Part shown: piece after piece, positions 52,782 through 61,801 of the stretch | Layout: each line of letters begins with the position of its first letter | Position numbering within the stretch: position 1 is the stretch's first letter | Assembly: GCF_008973825.1 (NCBI RefSeq) | Contig: NZ_WCHR01000016.1 | Coordinates: 124,001-188,000, forward strand | Source: Gemmobacter serpentinus | GTDB lineage: Bacteria; Pseudomonadota; Alphaproteobacteria; Rhodobacterales; Rhodobacteraceae | DNA length: 64,000 nucleotides | Reading direction: 5' to 3' | Position numbers and translations under genes: made by a program | The notes under the pieces: model-generated | What the model saw: the letters and a program-made list of their open reading frames with translations, nothing else | The model's database searches: none | What the model was told of the DNA's origin: nothing

Positions 52782-55716
52782 GTCTTGCCTCCGATAAGGT
52801 CACGGGCTGCGCCGCATCGGTCATTTCCCATTCGCCAAAACGCGACAGATGATCGTAATCGCCGGGAAAAAGCGTCTCGAACATGGCCCTTCGGGCGGTA
52901 TAGCCGGTCTCCGGCACCATATATCTGCCGATCAGGCGATGGAGATCGGCCCAGGTGCCCGCGATCAGATCGGGCTCCATCGCGGTCGAGACGATCTTGG
53001 GGCTGCTGCCCAGCCCGACATAGCTGATCCTCGCCACCTCGGACGGGCCAAGTTGGCGAAACCCACCCTGTTCGGCCATGCAGGCCGCCAGCAAGAGCTG
53101 CTTGTCGAAGGTCTTTTGCTGCGCCTCGGTCGGGGGCGTGCCGGTTTTGTAGTCGATGATATGCAGCCGCCCGTCGGGCAGGGCGTCGATCCGGTCAGGC
53201 GTGCCGGACAGGGTGAAATCCAGCCCGTCCAGCCGGGTCTTGCCCTTTTCTTCCAGCATGACCGGCACACCGCCATCGGCACCGTCATGGGCCAGAAAGA
53301 AATCGGCGGCCCGCGCCATCCGCGCCTGCCACAACAACCGCGCGGCGGGCCAAGGCACGTCATCCGCCAGCACCGATTCAGTTACTTGCAGCAGAAGTGC
53401 CTTCGCCGCAACAGGGTCGGCCGGGCGTGGTTGGCGCACGAAACTTTCCAGAATGCGGTGCAGGGTGGATCCGCGCAGTCGTGCATCTGGGTCACGATGC
53501 AGGGGCTCCAGTTTGAATAGCCGCAAGATGTAGCGGGCATAGATGTCATAGGGGTTTCGGATCAAAGTGGCGATCCGGGTCAACGCCAATTCGCGCGGCC
53601 GCGCCGCAACCGGCGGGCGCGGAGAGGGACGAGGAGCCAGCGGCATTGACGCGGCAGGCTGTTCCAGCCGGTCGGCCAGATGCAGCCAATCCCGTCCTCG
53701 GGCGCGCATCGCAGCCAACGCCTGTGGCCCGCCCTGATCCGGCAAGCCGTCCAACAGGTTTGTCAGCCGGTTCAGCCAGCGCGACGCCACGGTCTCGGCT
53801 TCCGCATCGCGGCGCGCGCGCGACAGCACGACGCGGGGGGCGGCGATGGCCTGTTGATAGTCATGCGCCGACAGGCCGATCAACCGATCGGGCAGGCTTA
53901 GACCCGCATCCTTGCGCATCTTGCGGTTCAGCCAAGGGTCGGGGCTGGGCAGTTTCGGCCACAAGCCGTCATTCAGCCCCGCCATGATCACCAGATCGGC
54001 ACCGCTGACGCGCGCCTCCAGCGTGCCCCAGACCATAATGCCGGGATGGGCCCCGCGATCCTCGCGAATCTCGCCGGTTTGCAGCACGGAATCAAACAGA
54101 TTGCGGTAATCATGCACCGCCAGAACGCCCGCTGCCCCGGCCTCTTGCCGCAGATCGGCAATGACGCGGGCGGCCTCCTGCCCCGCGGCCTTGTCCCACA
54201 AGCCGCCGCTGCCATCGCCCCATGGCCCGCGTGCCAGTGTTTCTGCCAGTGTGACATGATGCGCCAGATGATCCGGCAGCGGTCGTGGCAGCAGGGTTTC
54301 CAGCCCGTCGGTGGCAGTGATGATCCATTCGGCCCAAGCGGCCGCCTCGGCCTCTTTCCGGGTGCTGGCCCATTGGCGCAGGCTGTCCGGCGTCGGAAAG
54401 GGCGGGCCATTGCGGCGCAGCGACAGTTCCAGCTCGCGCGTCAGCAAAAGATGGGTTCCGCGCCCGGTGCTGGAGGCGGTCAGCGGGTGTTTCAGCAGCG
54501 TCAGCAGCGCCGCAGAGGTCAGTTTTTGGCCGAACAGAGCCGAAATATGCCGCAGCAGCCGCCCCGGTGGGCTGAGAGGCAGGGGCACCCCGGCGGAATC
54601 GTCAGGCGTGATGCCCCAGCGGTCGAGGGCCGCCTCAACCTGCCGCGTCAGGGTGCGGTCTGGGGTGATCAGCGCCGCGCGTTGGCCCTTTTCGGCGGCG
54701 TCACGCAGGATCAGTGCCAGCGCCAATGCCTCATCCCGGGGGCTGTCGGCCTCGATCAGCGTCAGATCCTTGCAAGCCCCGGTCAGATCGGTCAGGTGCT
54801 GGCCCTCGCTCAGCCATTGGTCGGTGACGGGTGCGGGGCGCAGCGACAGCGAGATCAGCCGGTTGCGTGCCGGGCAGGGCGCGGCGCTTGCGGTCCAGCG
54901 CGCAACGTCACCCGGACCAAGGCCCAACACATCCATCATCTTGCGAAAGCGGTATTGCGGATGATCCTCGGCGGTCAGCGCGTCCGACATGCCCGCCCAG
55001 ATCGCGGTCGGCTGGTCAAAATCATAGCCCGGCAGGATGATCGCACCCTGGGGCTGCGCGGCGACCAGTCGCATCAGTCGCAAGGTGGTGCCGCGCGATC
55101 CGGTCGAACCCGCAATCAGGATCGGATCGGCGGGCGGGCGCGCCGCCCATTCGGTTTGCAGCGCGTCGATCACCCGTTGCAGCTTGGCCTGCGGATCGGG
55201 ATTGGCCTCGTCGGCAAAGAACGGCCCGACGATGCGCATGAAACTTTGTGTCCGCGCCCAATGCGCCGAATGGTTGGAGACATCAAGGGCACCAATCTGA
55301 TCCGGCGTGATACCCTCGCCCTGCATTTCATCGAGAAGCCCCGCCAGGCTATCGGCCAGATCGAACAGCGCGGCGCGTGGTGCCAGATCGGGTTGCGCGT
55401 CCAACAAGCCCAGGACAAGCTGCATCAGTTCCAACCGACGGCGCAGTTTCGGCGCGGCGGCGGGGATGCCAAAGCGCGCGCCTTCCGCGGACAGGTCTGT
55501 GACCAGCCGCAGGCGCGGCAGGAAATGCGCGCCCTCTGCCGTCAGGATCTCGGTCACACGGCGGCGCATCCGCTGGGTGTTCAGAAACAGCGTGACCCGC
55601 GCCATCGCCTCGGGCGGCTGCCCGATCATGCGGGCCTGCAAGCCGCGCACCAATTCGCGCGGGAAGTCGATACCGGGCGGCAGGGCGTATAGTCGGGGCG
55701 AGGATGCGTCAAACAT
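52768..55716 (-). CDS. addB: Double-strand break repair protein AddB
   Basis: AddB subunit (982 aa) with an inactive helicase fold and a second RecB-like nuclease. The start at 55716 gives FDASSPRLYALPPGIDFPRELVRGL, typical of alphaproteobacterial AddB; the longer frame upstream lies in murU. A degenerate P-loop region reads ILIAGSTGSRGTTLRLMRL, and the C-terminal nuclease motif is LHIIDYKTGTPPTE. It overlaps murU by 8 nt and addA by 14 nt. Confidence 0.94.
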   Translation of the reverse strand: MFDASSPRLYALPPGIDFPRELVRGLQARMIGQPPEAMARVTLFLNTQRMRRRVTEILTAEGAHFLPRLRLVTDLSAEGARFGIPAAAPKLRRRLELMQLVLGLLDAQPDLAPRAALFDLADSLAGLLDEMQGEGITPDQIGALDVSNHSAHWARTQSFMRIVGPFFADEANPDPQAKLQRVIDALQTEWAARPPADPILIAGSTGSRGTTLRLMRLVAAQPQGAIILPGYDFDQPTAIWAGMSDALTAEDHPQYRFRKMMDVLGLGPGDVARWTASAAPCPARNRLISLSLRPAPVTDQWLSEGQHLTDLTGACKDLTLIEADSPRDEALALALILRDAAEKGQRAALITPDRTLTRQVEAALDRWGITPDDSAGVPLPLSPPGRLLRHISALFGQKLTSAALLTLLKHPLTASSTGRGTHLLLTRELELSLRRNGPPFPTPDSLRQWASTRKEAEAAAWAEWIITATDGLETLLPRPLPDHLAHHVTLAETLARGPWGDGSGGLWDKAAGQEAARVIADLRQEAGAAGVLAVHDYRNLFDSVLQTGEIREDRGAHPGIMVWGTLEARVSGADLVIMAGLNDGLWPKLPSPDPWLNRKMRKDAGLSLPDRLIGLSAHDYQQAIAAPRVVLSRARRDAEAETVASRWLNRLTNLLDGLPDQGGPQALAAMRARGRDWLHLADRLEQPAASMPLAPRPSPRPPVAARPRELALTRIATLIRNPYDIYARYILRLFKLEPLHRDPDARLRGSTLHRILESFVRQPRPADPVAAKALLLQVTESVLADDVPWPAARLLWQARMARAADFFLAHDGADGGVPVMLEEKGKTRLDGLDFTLSGTPDRIDALPDGRLHIIDYKTGTPPTEAQQKTFDKQLLLAACMAEQGGFRQLGPSEVARISYVGLGSSPKIVSTAMEPDLIAGTWADLHRLIGRYMVPETGYTARRAMFETLFPGDYDHLSRFGEWEMTDAAQPVTLSEARRDDA

Positions 55717-56404
55717 CGGCCAGCAGCCGCTCTGCCTCGGCAATGCCTTCGGGGCGACCGACATCGGCGCATCCGCCTTGATGCAGCACACCAAAGGCGC
55801 GGCCGCGCGCAATCGCATCATCCCAGAGCCGATTGAGCGAAAAGGCGCGATCCGGGATTTCATCCAGCCGATCGGTGCGGCTGATATGGGCACCGATATA
55901 GCTGAAGCCGGGCTGTCCCTTGGCCCGGCTGATCCGGCCATGCGCATCCATCAGGAAATCCCCCGTTCCGCGATGGGCGGTAAACTGCCCGGCGGGCAGC
56001 AGCAGCAGCAGCACGTCCATATCCTCGGGCCGCCAGGCGGTCAGAAGCTGTTGTAACGGGTTCGCCCCGGTCCAGACGCCATCGCTGTTCATCACGAAAA
56101 CCGGGTCGGATTGCAGCAAGGGCCTTGCCGCGCGCAGGCCCCCGCCGGTTTCCAGGATTTCGGCGGTCTCATCCGCAATCAGGATCTCTGGCCGATCTGC
56201 CAGATGGCTGCGGATCTGGTCGGCCAGATAATGGACATTGACCACGGTCCGGTCCAGCGGCACGGCGCGGGCCTGATCCAGAGCGTGATCAAGCAAGGTG
56301 CGCCCGGCGACCGGGATCAGCGGCTTGGGGCGGCTGGCGGTCAGCGGCCCCATCCGGGTGCCAAAGCCCGCGGCAAACAGCATCAGGGCGCGGGGATAGG
56401 GCAT
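55709..56404 (-). CDS. murU: MurNAc-1-phosphate uridylyltransferase MurU-like
   Basis: Sugar-phosphate nucleotidyltransferase (231 aa). The activation motif LFAAGFGTRMGPLTASRPKPLIPVAG is at residues 9-34, and the metal-binding Asp lies in VFVMNSDGVW. Paired with the kinase AmgK it converts recycled MurNAc to UDP-MurNAc, bypassing the fosfomycin-sensitive MurA step. The pairing by overlap (22 nt) with the kinase gene supports MurU over other nucleotidyltransferases. Substrate specificity is inferred from context. Confidence 0.88.
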   Translation of the reverse strand: MPYPRALMLFAAGFGTRMGPLTASRPKPLIPVAGRTLLDHALDQARAVPLDRTVVNVHYLADQIRSHLADRPEILIADETAEILETGGGLRAARPLLQSDPVFVMNSDGVWTGANPLQQLLTAWRPEDMDVLLLLLPAGQFTAHRGTGDFLMDAHGRISRAKGQPGFSYIGAHISRTDRLDEIPDRAFSLNRLWDDAIARGRAFGVLHQGGCADVGRPEGIAEAERLLADV

Positions 56405-57390
56405 AGGGCTTTGATCCGGTTCAGATTTTCGGGTGTGGGTTCGGGCAGGTCACGGGCGCAGATGGTGGCGAGCGGGGCAAGTGCGGGATGTGCAAGATTG
56501 CGTTGCAGCTGGCCCCAGACCCGCGGGATCAGCGCCAGATAGCCGGGTTTGCCGCCAAACATGCAAAGCCGTGCGAAGATGCCGATGATGCGCAGGGCGC
56601 GCTGCGCGCCCAGCACCGCATAGGCGGCGTCGAAGGCGGATCCAGCCCCGATCCGGTCGCGGAACCCGTCGCGTGTTGCGATTTCGATTGCCGCTGGCAC
56701 GTCGCGGCGGGCGTCTTGCAGCAACGAGACCAGATCATAGCCGGGCTGCCCCATCTGGCCGAGCTGGAAATCCAGCAATCCGACGCGGGCGAGGCCCTGC
56801 CGGTCTGGCAGCCAAAGCAGGTTTTCGGCGTGATAGTCCCGCAGGATCAGCACGCGCGGCCCGTCGGCGTGGCGTTGCAGCAATCCGGTCAGCGTTGCGA
56901 TGAAAGGGCCGCTATCGCCCACTGACCCGGTGACGCCGCGACGATACCAGTCATAGGCGAACCCCGCAGCTGCGGCCCAGTCATGGGCGCTGAGATCGGG
57001 CAGGCCATTTGGCGCGGGGCTGGCCTGAAGATGCGCCAGAACCCCGGCAGCCTCGTGATAGAGCGCGGGTTCCTGCGCGGGATCACGCTCCAGCAGGCGG
57101 GCGAAAATCGCATCGCCCAGATCCTCCAGCAGCAGAAAGCCATTGCTCAGATCTTCCGCAAGGATCGCGGGTGCCGAAAGGCCAAGGCCGCGCAAATGCC
57201 GCGCCATGGCGATGAAATCGGCGGGATCATCGCCCTTGCCGGGCGGGGCATCCATCAGGACAGCGGATTTTGGGCCAAGGCGCAGCCGGTCATAGCTGCG
57301 ATCCGAGGCATCGCCGGCCAGAAAGCCGCGCTGGGCGGCACCCCATCCCGCGCGCTGCACAAAGGCGTCGGAAAGCGCGCGGCGGTTCAT
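56383..57390 (-). CDS. amgK: N-acetylmuramate/N-acetylglucosamine kinase AmgK-like
   Basis: Aminoglycoside-phosphotransferase-fold kinase (335 aa). The catalytic loop is ILRDYHAENLLWL, a variant with His-Ala-Glu-Asn after the Asp-Tyr, and the metal segment is LLDFQLGQMGQPGYDLVSLLQD. N-terminal FLAGDASDRSYDRLRL is typical of AmgK. It phosphorylates the anomeric OH of MurNAc in cell-wall recycling. Start at 57390; it overlaps tsaE by 4 nt (ATGA). Confidence 0.88.
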   Translation of the reverse strand: MNRRALSDAFVQRAGWGAAQRGFLAGDASDRSYDRLRLGPKSAVLMDAPPGKGDDPADFIAMARHLRGLGLSAPAILAEDLSNGFLLLEDLGDAIFARLLERDPAQEPALYHEAAGVLAHLQASPAPNGLPDLSAHDWAAAAGFAYDWYRRGVTGSVGDSGPFIATLTGLLQRHADGPRVLILRDYHAENLLWLPDRQGLARVGLLDFQLGQMGQPGYDLVSLLQDARRDVPAAIEIATRDGFRDRIGAGSAFDAAYAVLGAQRALRIIGIFARLCMFGGKPGYLALIPRVWGQLQRNLAHPALAPLATICARDLPEPTPENLNRIKALCPIPAP

Positions 57391-57839
57391 GGAAGAAGGT
57401 CTTTCAGCAGAGGATGGTCGGCGGGCGTGAAATGCAGCAGACGTCCTTCGCCCTGAAGGCTGAACGTCAGATGCAGCGCGGTCTCGGGGGCCAGACTGCC
57501 CAGGCGATCCGGCCATTCGATCAGGCAGATCGCATCGCGAAAAGCGGCTTCAAGCCCCAGTTCGATCACCTCATCGGGATGCGCGAGCCGGTAGAGATCG
57601 GCGTGCCAGATATCACCCGAAGCATCTTCATAGGTCTGCACAAGGGTGAAGCTGGGCGAGGGAACTTCGATATCCGCCCCCAGCCTTGCGCGGATCAGCG
57701 CGCGGGCGAAATGGGTTTTGCCGGCACCGATCTGGCCCGAAAGCAACAGCACATCACCCGGTGCCAGCCGCGCGGCAAACCGGGCGGCGAGGGCAGAGGT
57801 TGCCGCATCATCGGGCAGGAACAGACCGTCATCCAACAT
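57387..57839 (-). CDS. tsaE: tRNA threonylcarbamoyladenosine synthesis ATPase TsaE
   Basis: P-loop ATPase (150 aa) of the TsaBDE complex making t6A37 in tRNA. Walker A is LSGQIGAGKTHFARALI. PSPSFTLVQTYED, WHADLYRLAHPDEVIELGLE and LIEWPDRLG are the family signatures. Start at ATG 57839; a GTG at 57869 would add ten residues and cannot be excluded. It is joined to amgK by a 4-nt overlap, an arrangement seen widely in alphaproteobacteria. Confidence 0.93.
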   Translation of the reverse strand: MLDDGLFLPDDAATSALAARFAARLAPGDVLLLSGQIGAGKTHFARALIRARLGADIEVPSPSFTLVQTYEDASGDIWHADLYRLAHPDEVIELGLEAAFRDAICLIEWPDRLGSLAPETALHLTFSLQGEGRLLHFTPADHPLLKDLLP

Positions 57840-57899
57840 GCGGGCAGTTTTAGCCGCCACGCCCGCCACCGCAAGCCGAGATGCAAGCCCCGATAGCGG

Positions 57900-59501
57900 T
57901 CAGGCGCGTTTCAGAAGGGCGTCGAATTCCAGCTGCAGATGGGCATCGGCATAATAGGGTTCGTGCCGCGCCTCGCCGCGCAGGGCGGTGTCAAATCGGA
58001 TCATCGTGGCCTCGGCGGGCAGCTTGAGCACCCGGCAATGCACCAACCGCCCATCCAGCAGCCGCACCTCACCCATCAGCGTATCGCCTTGCCGGGCGCT
58101 GTCGCAAAATTCTGCAACCTCGGCCCAGAATGGATTTGGGGCAGAGTTTTGTCGCCAGTGATCGGCGATGGCGGCCAGGCTTCCGGCATCAAGCGTGCCG
58201 CCGGGGTCGTGGTCCCAAAGGGTTGAATATTGGCTATTGGCCATGACCAGCCGGTTGCCTGCACCAAAGACCGCAATCGCGCTGTCCACCGCATCCAGCA
58301 CGGATTGGCCCAATTCCAGATCGGCGCGATAGCGGCGGATGCGCGACACCTCGGTCGAGATATCCTCAAACATCAGGGCCAGCGCCCCATTGGGATGCGG
58401 TCGGCCGGTCAGGCGATAGGTCTGGCCGGAAGGCAGGCTCCATGTTTCTTCATACATGCCCGAGGCTGCGGCCTGTTCCAGATCGGCCATCTGCTTGCGC
58501 CAGCTACGATAATCCTTGGGTTCCGGGATCATGCTGCGACTCCGCATCGCATCGAGAAAGGCGAAAAGCGTGGGCCGTGACGACAGGAAATCGATCGGCA
58601 ATTCACACAGATCCAGCAAGGCCGGGTTGAACAGCGCAAGCTGGCGCTGCCGGTCAAATACCGCAAGCCCGATGGGCAGATGCGCAAAGGTTTTGGTCAG
58701 GGTCTGGGTAAATTCGCTGAGCGCGGTTTCGGCCTGCACCAGCGCATCGACCGGCTGCGCGAAATGCAGCCTTGTATCGCCCGCTTCGGTCACCGACACC
58801 TCGAACCAGCGCGTCGCCCCATCATTTTGGGTCAGTTTGCGGCGCTGGCGAATGGTATCCTGCCCAGGTGGCACCGCATCAAACAGCGGCGGCAATGGCC
58901 AGGCCAGATCCTCCCCCGCCGGAAGGCGATGGATAAGCATGTCCAGATATTGCCCATTGGCCCAGGTGATCTCTCCCTCCGCAGATTCGCGCCAGACCAG
59001 CAGCGGCATCGCGTGCAGGACCTGGCGCACCTGGCCCAGTTCGCTGCGGATGCTGCTTTGGATCAGCAGATCCTGACCGCCGGTGAGGCTGGCGCTTTCG
59101 GATTGCTGAAGTGACAGACGGGTGATGCCCCCGCGCAATTCAGCCTCCAGCGTCAGCCAACTGCCATCGGGTTGGGCGGCGGTGATCTGGATCGCGCCCT
59201 CTTCCTCCAGCTGCGCAAGCTGGGTTTCGACACCCGGAAAGCGGGGCAAGAGATAGGCCAGAAGGCGCTGCTGAGCGGTGCCGGATGTGGCCCCCTGCGA
59301 GAGAAGCGCCCGGGCCTGCGGGGTGGCGTCCAGCAGGATATCCTGATCGAAGAGGAAACAGGTGCCTCCGATCCGGTCGAGGAAGATCGTGCCATTCTGG
59401 GGATCTGCACGCTGTTGCAGGGCGGCCAGGACAAAGACGCTACCAAGGGCGACAAGGCCACAGGTCAGCACTAGCATGACGGAGGGTGCCCAGGCGATCA
59501 T
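57900..59501 (-). CDS. Membrane-anchored PAS-domain protein without kinase output
   Basis: A 533-residue protein with an N-terminal membrane helix (PSVMLVLTCGLVALGSVFVLAAL), then at least two or three PAS-type sensor segments. One is near VWRESAEGEITWANGQYLDML, a clear one is LPIGLAVFDRQRQLALFNPALLDLC, and another is VLDAVDSAIAVFGAGNRLVMANSQY. No histidine-kinase H-box, GGDEF, EAL or DNA-binding domain follows; the sequence ends after the last PAS-like unit. The start ATG at 59501 follows GAGG. It lies 80 nt downstream of regB on the same strand, so a link to redox signalling is possible but unproven. Confidence 0.8.
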   Translation of the reverse strand: MIAWAPSVMLVLTCGLVALGSVFVLAALQQRADPQNGTIFLDRIGGTCFLFDQDILLDATPQARALLSQGATSGTAQQRLLAYLLPRFPGVETQLAQLEEEGAIQITAAQPDGSWLTLEAELRGGITRLSLQQSESASLTGGQDLLIQSSIRSELGQVRQVLHAMPLLVWRESAEGEITWANGQYLDMLIHRLPAGEDLAWPLPPLFDAVPPGQDTIRQRRKLTQNDGATRWFEVSVTEAGDTRLHFAQPVDALVQAETALSEFTQTLTKTFAHLPIGLAVFDRQRQLALFNPALLDLCELPIDFLSSRPTLFAFLDAMRSRSMIPEPKDYRSWRKQMADLEQAAASGMYEETWSLPSGQTYRLTGRPHPNGALALMFEDISTEVSRIRRYRADLELGQSVLDAVDSAIAVFGAGNRLVMANSQYSTLWDHDPGGTLDAGSLAAIADHWRQNSAPNPFWAEVAEFCDSARQGDTLMGEVRLLDGRLVHCRVLKLPAEATMIRFDTALRGEARHEPYYADAHLQLEFDALLKRA

Positions 59502-59581
59502 GTTGGTCCTCAAGCCGGTCTTGGTTCCGATCAGCTTGCGGCGAGAAGGTTAATGTAGGGTTAAGCAACCCTGTAACCACC

Positions 59582-60928
59582 TTAGGCGTTCAAAGGGTTC
59601 TGTCCCAAGGGACCGTCAGCTGCCACGATCCGCTCCAGCGGCCAGACCAGTTCGACGATGGCGCCGGTGCTGCCCTCGCCGCTGGCATTGGCAAAGGATA
59701 TGCGGGCGCCGGTGCGTTCCAGCAGGGTTTTCGCGATGAAAAGGCCCAGCCCCATCCCCTCATAGCCCGGGCGCAGGTTGGGCTCGCTGGACCTGCGGTT
59801 GCGCATGAAGGGCTCGCCCAAGCGACCGATGGCCTGAGCCGGATAGCCTGGCCCATCATCCCTGATGCGCAGGCGCAGACGCGCCGGACCCCATTCTGCG
59901 CTGACCCAGACCTGGCTGTCGGCGAAATCCACCGCGTTCTGGATCAGGTTGCGCAGGCCATGGATGATCTCGGGGTGACGCTGCACCTGTGGCGGGCGCT
60001 GGGCGGGGGCGGCAGGCAGGATCTGGAAGTCGATCTGCTTGCCGCGTCCCATATGGGGCTCTGCCGCCTCGCGCAGCAGGGCATCCAGCGTGGTCTGACG
60101 CAGTTGCAGATCGTCGCGCCCGGCGCGGCCCATGCCGCGCAGGATTTCGCGGCAGCGATCGGCCTGATCGCGGATCAGTTCGGCATCGGCGCGTTGATCG
60201 CCCGTCAGCTCGTCCATCATCTCTGTGCTGACCAGCTTGATCGTGGCCAGCGGGGTGCCCAGCTCATGCGCGGCAGCAGCCACTACCCCCCCCAGATCCG
60301 TGAGCTTTTGGGCCCTTGCCAGCGCCATCTGGGTGGCTAGCAAGGCATCCTGCATCCGATGGATCTCGGCCGAGACGCGATGGGCATAGGCCCCAAGGAA
60401 CGCAATGCCAATCACAACGGCAAGCCAGAAGCCAAAGGCAAACAGGCTTGGCAGGCTGAAATGCCGCCCCTCAGGCAGCGTTAGCGGCAGATAGGTCACC
60501 GACAGGACCGAGACGCAGACAATGGCGACGCAGCCAAGAAAGAAGGTGACGCGGGCCGAAAGCGCGGTGGCCGAAATGGTGACGGGTGCCACGATCAGCA
60601 GGATGAACGGATTGGTCAGACCGCCTGTCAGCCAGAGCAAGAGTGCAAGCTGTGCCAGATCGAACATCAGGGTCAGGAAAACCTGATGTTCATTCAGCCG
60701 GATACTTTCGGGAAACAGGAAAACCAGCACCAGATTGACGATGATCGAGGCACCAACGACCAGCGCGCAAAGCCCCAGCGGAAAGCCGATTTCGAACACG
60801 GAATGCGCGATCAACAGCGTAACGATCTGCCCGGTGATCGCGGCCCAGCGGATCAGGATCAGGGTGCGCAGATGCAGCACGCCTTCATCGGCGACTTGCG
60901 GCAGGTCGGATCGAATGCTGTGCGGCAT
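59582..60928 (-). CDS. regB: Redox sensor histidine kinase RegB (PrrB)
   Basis: Membrane sensor kinase (448 aa) that phosphorylates RegA when the quinone pool is reduced or oxygen is low. Six hydrophobic helices span about residues 20-180. The quinone-binding motif GGLTNPF is at 102-108. The H-box AAHELGTPLATIKL has the phosphorylated His at 221, and the redox-active Cys (RDQADRCREIL) is at 259. The ATPase has N-box LRNLIQNAVDF, G1 RDDGPGYP and G2 GYEGMGLGLFIAKTLLER. Start at 60928; the longer frame is antisense to regA. Divergent from regA by 204 nt. Confidence 0.96.
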   Translation of the reverse strand: MPHSIRSDLPQVADEGVLHLRTLILIRWAAITGQIVTLLIAHSVFEIGFPLGLCALVVGASIIVNLVLVFLFPESIRLNEHQVFLTLMFDLAQLALLLWLTGGLTNPFILLIVAPVTISATALSARVTFFLGCVAIVCVSVLSVTYLPLTLPEGRHFSLPSLFAFGFWLAVVIGIAFLGAYAHRVSAEIHRMQDALLATQMALARAQKLTDLGGVVAAAAHELGTPLATIKLVSTEMMDELTGDQRADAELIRDQADRCREILRGMGRAGRDDLQLRQTTLDALLREAAEPHMGRGKQIDFQILPAAPAQRPPQVQRHPEIIHGLRNLIQNAVDFADSQVWVSAEWGPARLRLRIRDDGPGYPAQAIGRLGEPFMRNRRSSEPNLRPGYEGMGLGLFIAKTLLERTGARISFANASGEGSTGAIVELVWPLERIVAADGPLGQNPLNA

Positions 60929-61070
60929 GGTGCCTGTCCCGTAACAACTGATGATGCCTGGCCTAATGGTCGGGCGACAACGGATCAATGCGCCGCGTTG
61001 CCGCCAATGCCCGCCACAACCCAGGATCGGGTGTTGCGGGGCGATCTGCAACGGTCCGGGGGCGGGAAAA

Positions 61071-61099
61071 TTGACCTTGCCCCAGAACGGGCCTAGGGT
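61071..61099 (+). promoter_or_regulatory. Possible housekeeping promoter for regA
   Basis: TTGACC (61071-61076) and TAGGGT (61094-61099) are spaced by 17 nt, about 34 nt before the regA ATG. The -35 is good and the -10 poor, as is common for activated promoters in this group. Confidence 0.35.
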
Positions 61100-61132
61100 T
61101 TTCGCAAAATGACGGGACCTTGAAGGGAATTG

Positions 61133-61702
61133 ATGATGGGCGATGATCTGGAAATGGATCTGGGGCCGGATCTGGGGTCGGACCGCTCGCTTCTGCTGGT
61201 TGATGATGATGAGGCGTTCGTGAAACGGCTGGCGCGCGCGATGGAGAAGCGGGGTTTCCAGCCCGACACCGCCGAAAGCGTGGCTGCGGGCAAGGCCATC
61301 GCGCAATCGCGGCCACCGGCCTATGCCGTGGTCGATCTGCGTCTGGAAGACGGCAATGGTCTGGATGTGGTGGAGGCATTGCGCGAACGTCGCCCCGATT
61401 GCCGCATTGTCGTATTGACCGGCTATGGTGCCATTGCGACTGCCGTGGCGGCGGTCAAGATCGGCGCGATTGATTATCTGTCGAAGCCCGCCGATGCCAA
61501 TGAGATCACAAATGCCTTGCTGGCGCGGGGCGAGGCCTTGCCTGCGCCGCCGGAAAACCCGATGTCGGCAGACCGCGTGCGGTGGGAGCATATCCAGCGT
61601 GTTTATGAAATGTGCGACCGCAATGTTTCTGAAACTGCACGGCGATTGAATATGCATCGGCGCACCTTGCAGCGGATCCTGGCAAAGCGCGGCCCCAAAT
61701 AA
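61133..61702 (+). CDS. regA: Redox response regulator RegA (PrrA/ActR family)
   Basis: Global regulator (189 aa) of photosynthesis, respiration, nitrogen and carbon fixation genes in its family. The receiver domain has LLLVDDDEAF and the phospho-acceptor Asp68 in AVVDLRLEDGNG. The conserved PPENPMSADRV linker joins it to a Fis-like helix-turn-helix (DRNVSETARRLNMHRRTLQR). Near-identity of recognised segments to Rhodobacter RegA makes this firm. AAGGG precedes two possible ATGs (61133, 61136). Confidence 0.97.
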   Translation: MMGDDLEMDLGPDLGSDRSLLLVDDDEAFVKRLARAMEKRGFQPDTAESVAAGKAIAQSRPPAYAVVDLRLEDGNGLDVVEALRERRPDCRIVVLTGYGAIATAVAAVKIGAIDYLSKPADANEITNALLARGEALPAPPENPMSADRVRWEHIQRVYEMCDRNVSETARRLNMHRRTLQRILAKRGPK

Positions 61703-61801
61703 GTTGTCCTGATCGGGCAATGCGCATATAATTGCAGGTCCAATGCGCGTGAAATAAAGACAATGATTGTCTCAGGCGCAGATCCGGAAAGGGACTAACG
61801 G

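Noticed and set aside
61622-61636. parS-like TGTTTCTGAAAC in regA
   Set aside because: It lacks the central ACG of the parS core (only a short GTTTC/GAAAC palindrome) and encodes the conserved RegA motif NVSETARR.
60929-61720. N-terminal extension of RegB to 712 residues
   Set aside because: The extension is antisense to regA. The ATG at 60928 gives the standard RegB N-terminus and normal length.
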